Source: Cyclobacteriaceae bacterium (GTDB lineage: Bacteria; Bacteroidota; Bacteroidia; Cytophagales; Cyclobacteriaceae). From it: DNA of 9,294 bases. Every line of letters starts with the position of its first letter. The stretch's first letter is position 1. The position numbers and the translations under genes were made by a program. The notes below the pieces were generated by a model. That model saw nothing but the letters and a program-made list of their open reading frames with translations. It ran no database searches and had not been told where the DNA came from. The stretch spans positions 1 through 9,294 of the forward strand of contig CANHCD010000066.1 of the NCBI GenBank assembly GCA_947458795.1, in the 5' to 3' direction. Shown here piece by piece: positions 6,511 through 9,294 of the stretch.

Positions 6511-9285
6511 TTAAAGGCTTAGCGCCTGTGCCACCAGTGTTTTTTGTTCTTCTACGTGTACTTTATTGTAGCCTGTGGCTGGAGAAGCACTTGGCTTTCG
6601 AGCAATCACGCGCATCGGAAGCTCCTGATAGAGCAAGCGAAGCAGGTAATTCCAATAGCCCATGTTTTCTGGCTCTTCTTGTACCCAGACTACCTCCGCT
6701 CCTTTGTAGGATTTGAGGACCTCCAAAAGCTGTGTTTTTGGCAACGGATGAAGCTGCTCCAATCGCACCAAGGCCACATTTGAGATTTTTTCCTTTTCTC
6801 TTGCCTCTTCTAGGTCAAAATACACTTTTCCGGTGCACAATACTACTCGCTTTACCTTTTTCGGATCTACTGTAGTATCTGGAAGCACTTCTCTGAATCG
6901 TCCAGAGGTAAACTCAGCGATTGGAGAAACTACCTTTGGGTGTCTCAACAAGGACTTGGGTGACATGACCACGCAAGGCTTTCTAAACTCCCAAGTCAGC
7001 TGTCTTCTGAGCATATGGAAAAAGTTTGACGGCTCCGTAATATTGGCTACCACGATGTTGTATTCTGCAGAGAGCTGCAAGAAGCGCTCTGGTCTGGCAT
7101 TGGAGTGCTCTGGTCCTTGACCTTCGTATCCATGTGGGAGTAGCATCACTAGGCCATTCATTTTCTGCCATTTCGTCTCGCCTGAAGAGATAAACTGATC
7201 AATCATCGTCTGCGCTCCGTTGGCAAAATCTCCAAACTGACCTTCCCAGAGGGTAAGGGAGTGAGGATTAGCCATGGCATAGCCGTATTCAAAACCAAGA
7301 ACTGCATATTCAGAGAGCAGGGAGTTGTAGATGTAAAACTGCCCCTTCCGGTCTTTCATCTCCAATAGGGAGTTGAAGGGCTGGTTGGTGTTGGCTTCGT
7401 GGATCACTGCATGGCGGTGGGAAAAAGTCCCACGCTGCACATCTTGACCCGTGAGTCGGACGGTCTTACCTTCGAGAAGCAAGGAACCATAGGCTAGCAA
7501 TTCGGCAGCCGCCCAGTTCAGCTCTTTGGTCTCAAAGAACATCTCCTTGCGCTGCTTCATTTGAGCTTCAATCTGTTTGATTGGCTTAAATCCTTTTGGA
7601 ATAAAGGTGATTGCCTCGGCTACTTTTTCGATTTGATCTTGGGAAATGCCTGTTTCAGGTGACTGCTCGAAATCTTCAGGCTTGGAGCGACGTAGGTTTG
7701 CCCACTCTGTTTCAAATTTGGTAGCCTGGTAAGGCAAAGGCTTCTCCTTTACCATATTCAATCTATCCTGGAGGAGCTGACGGAATTCCTCGTCCATCTG
7801 CGTTGCAATCTTCGCATCAAAGTCTCCTCGCTCGATGAGTTGCTTGGTATAAATCTCCCGAGGATTGGGATGTTTGGAAATGATGTTGTAGAGTTCTGGC
7901 TGTGTGAATTTTGGTTCGTCGGACTCGTTATGTCCATGACGACGGTAGCAGACCATGTCTACAAAGATGTCTTTGTTGAATTTCTGACGGAACTCAGCCG
8001 CCAATCTTGCAGCAAATACTACCGCCTCCGCATTGTCTCCATTCACGTGAATAACTGGGGCATCAATTACCTTGGCCACATCCGTACAGTAGATGGAGGT
8101 ACGTGCATCGTCAAAGTCAGTCGTGAATCCCACCTGATTGTTGATTACAAAGTGGATGGTACCTCCGGTGTTGTAGCCTTTTAGACCCGCCATTTGAGTT
8201 ACCTCATATACGATGCCTTGACCTGCTACTGCAGCATCACCATGAATCAAGATTGGAAGTGCTTTTTTGGCATCCCCCATGTACGCGTGATCAATTTTTG
8301 CACGTAGAAAACCTTCTACCACAGGATCAACTGCTTCAAGGTGGGAAGGATTGGGTGCCAACTTCAGGTGAACTTTATTATTCCCAGGAGTAACGATGTC
8401 AGAAGAGTAGCCCATGTGGTACTTTACATCCCCATCGCCCATGGTAAGATCGGGCTTGGCTGTTCCTTCAAATTCAGAAAAAATCTGCTCGTAGGTCTTG
8501 CCCATGATATTGGCAAGCACATTCAAGCGGCCACGATGGGCCATCCCGATCATGACTTCCTCTACCCCATGCTGCGCAGCAGTAGCAATGACAGCATCAA
8601 GGAAAGGAATGGTACTTTCTCCTCCCTCAAGGGAAAAACGCTTTTGACCTAGGTACTTGGTATGCAGGAAGTTTTCAAAAACTACTGCCTGATTGAGCTT
8701 AAATAGAATACGTTTTTTTTCTTCGTGCGAAGGAGCAAAAGCTAAGGCTTCTTTTTCCACCTTGGATTTGAACCAATCCAGCATTTCTGCATTGCGGATA
8801 TACAAAAATTCAAAACCCATTGGACCTTCGTAGATGGTCTTTAAGGCTTGAACAATTTGATTAAGGCTCGCTGCACCAATTCCAATTTCTTTACCCGCTT
8901 CAAAGACTTTCGCCATATCTTCAGCACCTAAACCAAAATTTTCTGGATCGATAAGCGGCTTACGATCTCTACGCTCACGAACAGGATTCGTTTTGGAGCG
9001 AAGGTGTGCACGAGACCGATAGGCATGAATCATGGCGCGAACTCGAATCTCCTTAGGAAGGCTATCGACATGCATGATGGTGCCAGAAAGTCGTGCAGGC
9101 TGATTATCTGCAGCTGCTGGAACCGCAGGAGATCCAGCACCTTCGTAGTGGGTCAAGGCAAAGTCAAAGCCATCAAAAAATTCTTTCCAGCTCGGATCGA
9201 TACTGGAAGAATCATTTTTATAAGCAGCATACATCTCGTCGAGGTAAGCTACGTGGGCATTAGCGATATAGGTAAATTTATCCAT
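6511..9285 (-). CDS. sucA: 2-oxoglutarate dehydrogenase E1 component, thiamine-diphosphate dependent
   Basis: E1 decarboxylates 2-oxoglutarate on thiamine diphosphate and succinylates the lipoyl arms of E2. The 924-aa protein is full length. The short N-terminal E2-interacting segment is present (YLDEMYAAYKNDSSSIDPSWKEFF, in two parts, residues 14-37). Next come KYLGQKRFSLEGGES (210-224), GMAHRGRLNVLAN (247-259), PNPSHLEAVDPVVEG (311-325), HGDAAVAGQG (348-357) and the Mg-ThDP-binding stretch HVNGDNAEA (413-421), then RRHGHNESDEP (448-458). The C-terminal transketolase-like half carries GQDVQRGTFSHRHAV (613-627) and EGQGPEHSNARPERF (721-735). These histidine-rich motifs identify 2-oxoglutarate rather than pyruvate E1. 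ATG at 9285 gives the conserved N-terminus. Only 9 bp upstream are visible, so the operon promoter is outside the window. Confidence 0.97.
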   Translation of the reverse strand: MDKFTYIANAHVAYLDEMYAAYKNDSSSIDPSWKEFFDGFDFALTHYEGAGSPAVPAAADNQPARLSGTIMHVDSLPKEIRVRAMIHAYRSRAHLRSKTNPVRERRDRKPLIDPENFGLGAEDMAKVFEAGKEIGIGAASLNQIVQALKTIYEGPMGFEFLYIRNAEMLDWFKSKVEKEALAFAPSHEEKKRILFKLNQAVVFENFLHTKYLGQKRFSLEGGESTIPFLDAVIATAAQHGVEEVMIGMAHRGRLNVLANIMGKTYEQIFSEFEGTAKPDLTMGDGDVKYHMGYSSDIVTPGNNKVHLKLAPNPSHLEAVDPVVEGFLRAKIDHAYMGDAKKALPILIHGDAAVAGQGIVYEVTQMAGLKGYNTGGTIHFVINNQVGFTTDFDDARTSIYCTDVAKVIDAPVIHVNGDNAEAVVFAARLAAEFRQKFNKDIFVDMVCYRRHGHNESDEPKFTQPELYNIISKHPNPREIYTKQLIERGDFDAKIATQMDEEFRQLLQDRLNMVKEKPLPYQATKFETEWANLRRSKPEDFEQSPETGISQDQIEKVAEAITFIPKGFKPIKQIEAQMKQRKEMFFETKELNWAAAELLAYGSLLLEGKTVRLTGQDVQRGTFSHRHAVIHEANTNQPFNSLLEMKDRKGQFYIYNSLLSEYAVLGFEYGYAMANPHSLTLWEGQFGDFANGAQTMIDQFISSGETKWQKMNGLVMLLPHGYEGQGPEHSNARPERFLQLSAEYNIVVANITEPSNFFHMLRRQLTWEFRKPCVVMSPKSLLRHPKVVSPIAEFTSGRFREVLPDTTVDPKKVKRVVLCTGKVYFDLEEAREKEKISNVALVRLEQLHPLPKTQLLEVLKSYKGAEVVWVQEEPENMGYWNYLLRLLYQELPMRVIARKPSASPATGYNKVHVEEQKTLVAQALSL

Positions 9286-9294
9286 GGTGCATTC

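Overview
The window looks like chromosomal DNA from a Bacteroidota bacterium, most likely of the Cytophagia/Cyclobacteriaceae type. This is inferred from protein style (two-lipoyl-domain E2, DUF2520 protein, soluble acyl-ACP desaturase, S23-type four-helix-bundle protein), from A-rich leaders before start codons in place of strong Shine-Dalgarno sites, and from moderate GC. No rRNA, tRNA, CRISPR array, transposase or phage gene was found.

Left part, + strand: the 3' portion of a soluble diiron acyl-ACP desaturase gene (truncated by the window edge) ends in a clear intrinsic terminator. It is followed by a gene for an exported M20-type Zn hydrolase of the allantoate amidohydrolase / N-carbamoyl-amino-acid hydrolase family. 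That gene meets the next one tail to tail, with only 3 bp between the stop codons.

Middle and right part, - strand, in transcription order from the right edge: sucA (2-oxoglutarate dehydrogenase E1), sucB/odhB (E2, two lipoyl domains), a small four-helix-bundle (S23/IVP-like) gene, lpdA (E3), a strong terminator, then a Rossmann-fold DUF2520 protein. SucA, SucB and LpdA make up the whole 2-oxoglutarate dehydrogenase complex: E1 decarboxylates 2-oxoglutarate and succinylates the lipoyl arms of E2, E2 transfers succinyl to CoA, and E3 reoxidises the lipoamide and makes NADH.

The most unusual structure is at about 4371-4869. The four-helix-bundle gene sits between sucB and lpdA and is bracketed on both sides by arrays of five 7-bp units, each starting with GTAC (GTACNNN), in roughly inverted orientation. 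One array touches the sucB stop codon and the other lies 12 bp before the lpdA start. Without this ~0.5 kb block, sucB and lpdA would be tightly spaced. It looks like a small cassette inserted into a core TCA-cycle operon. It resembles the S23-coding intervening sequences known from bacterial 23S rRNA genes, but here it is in a protein-coding operon.
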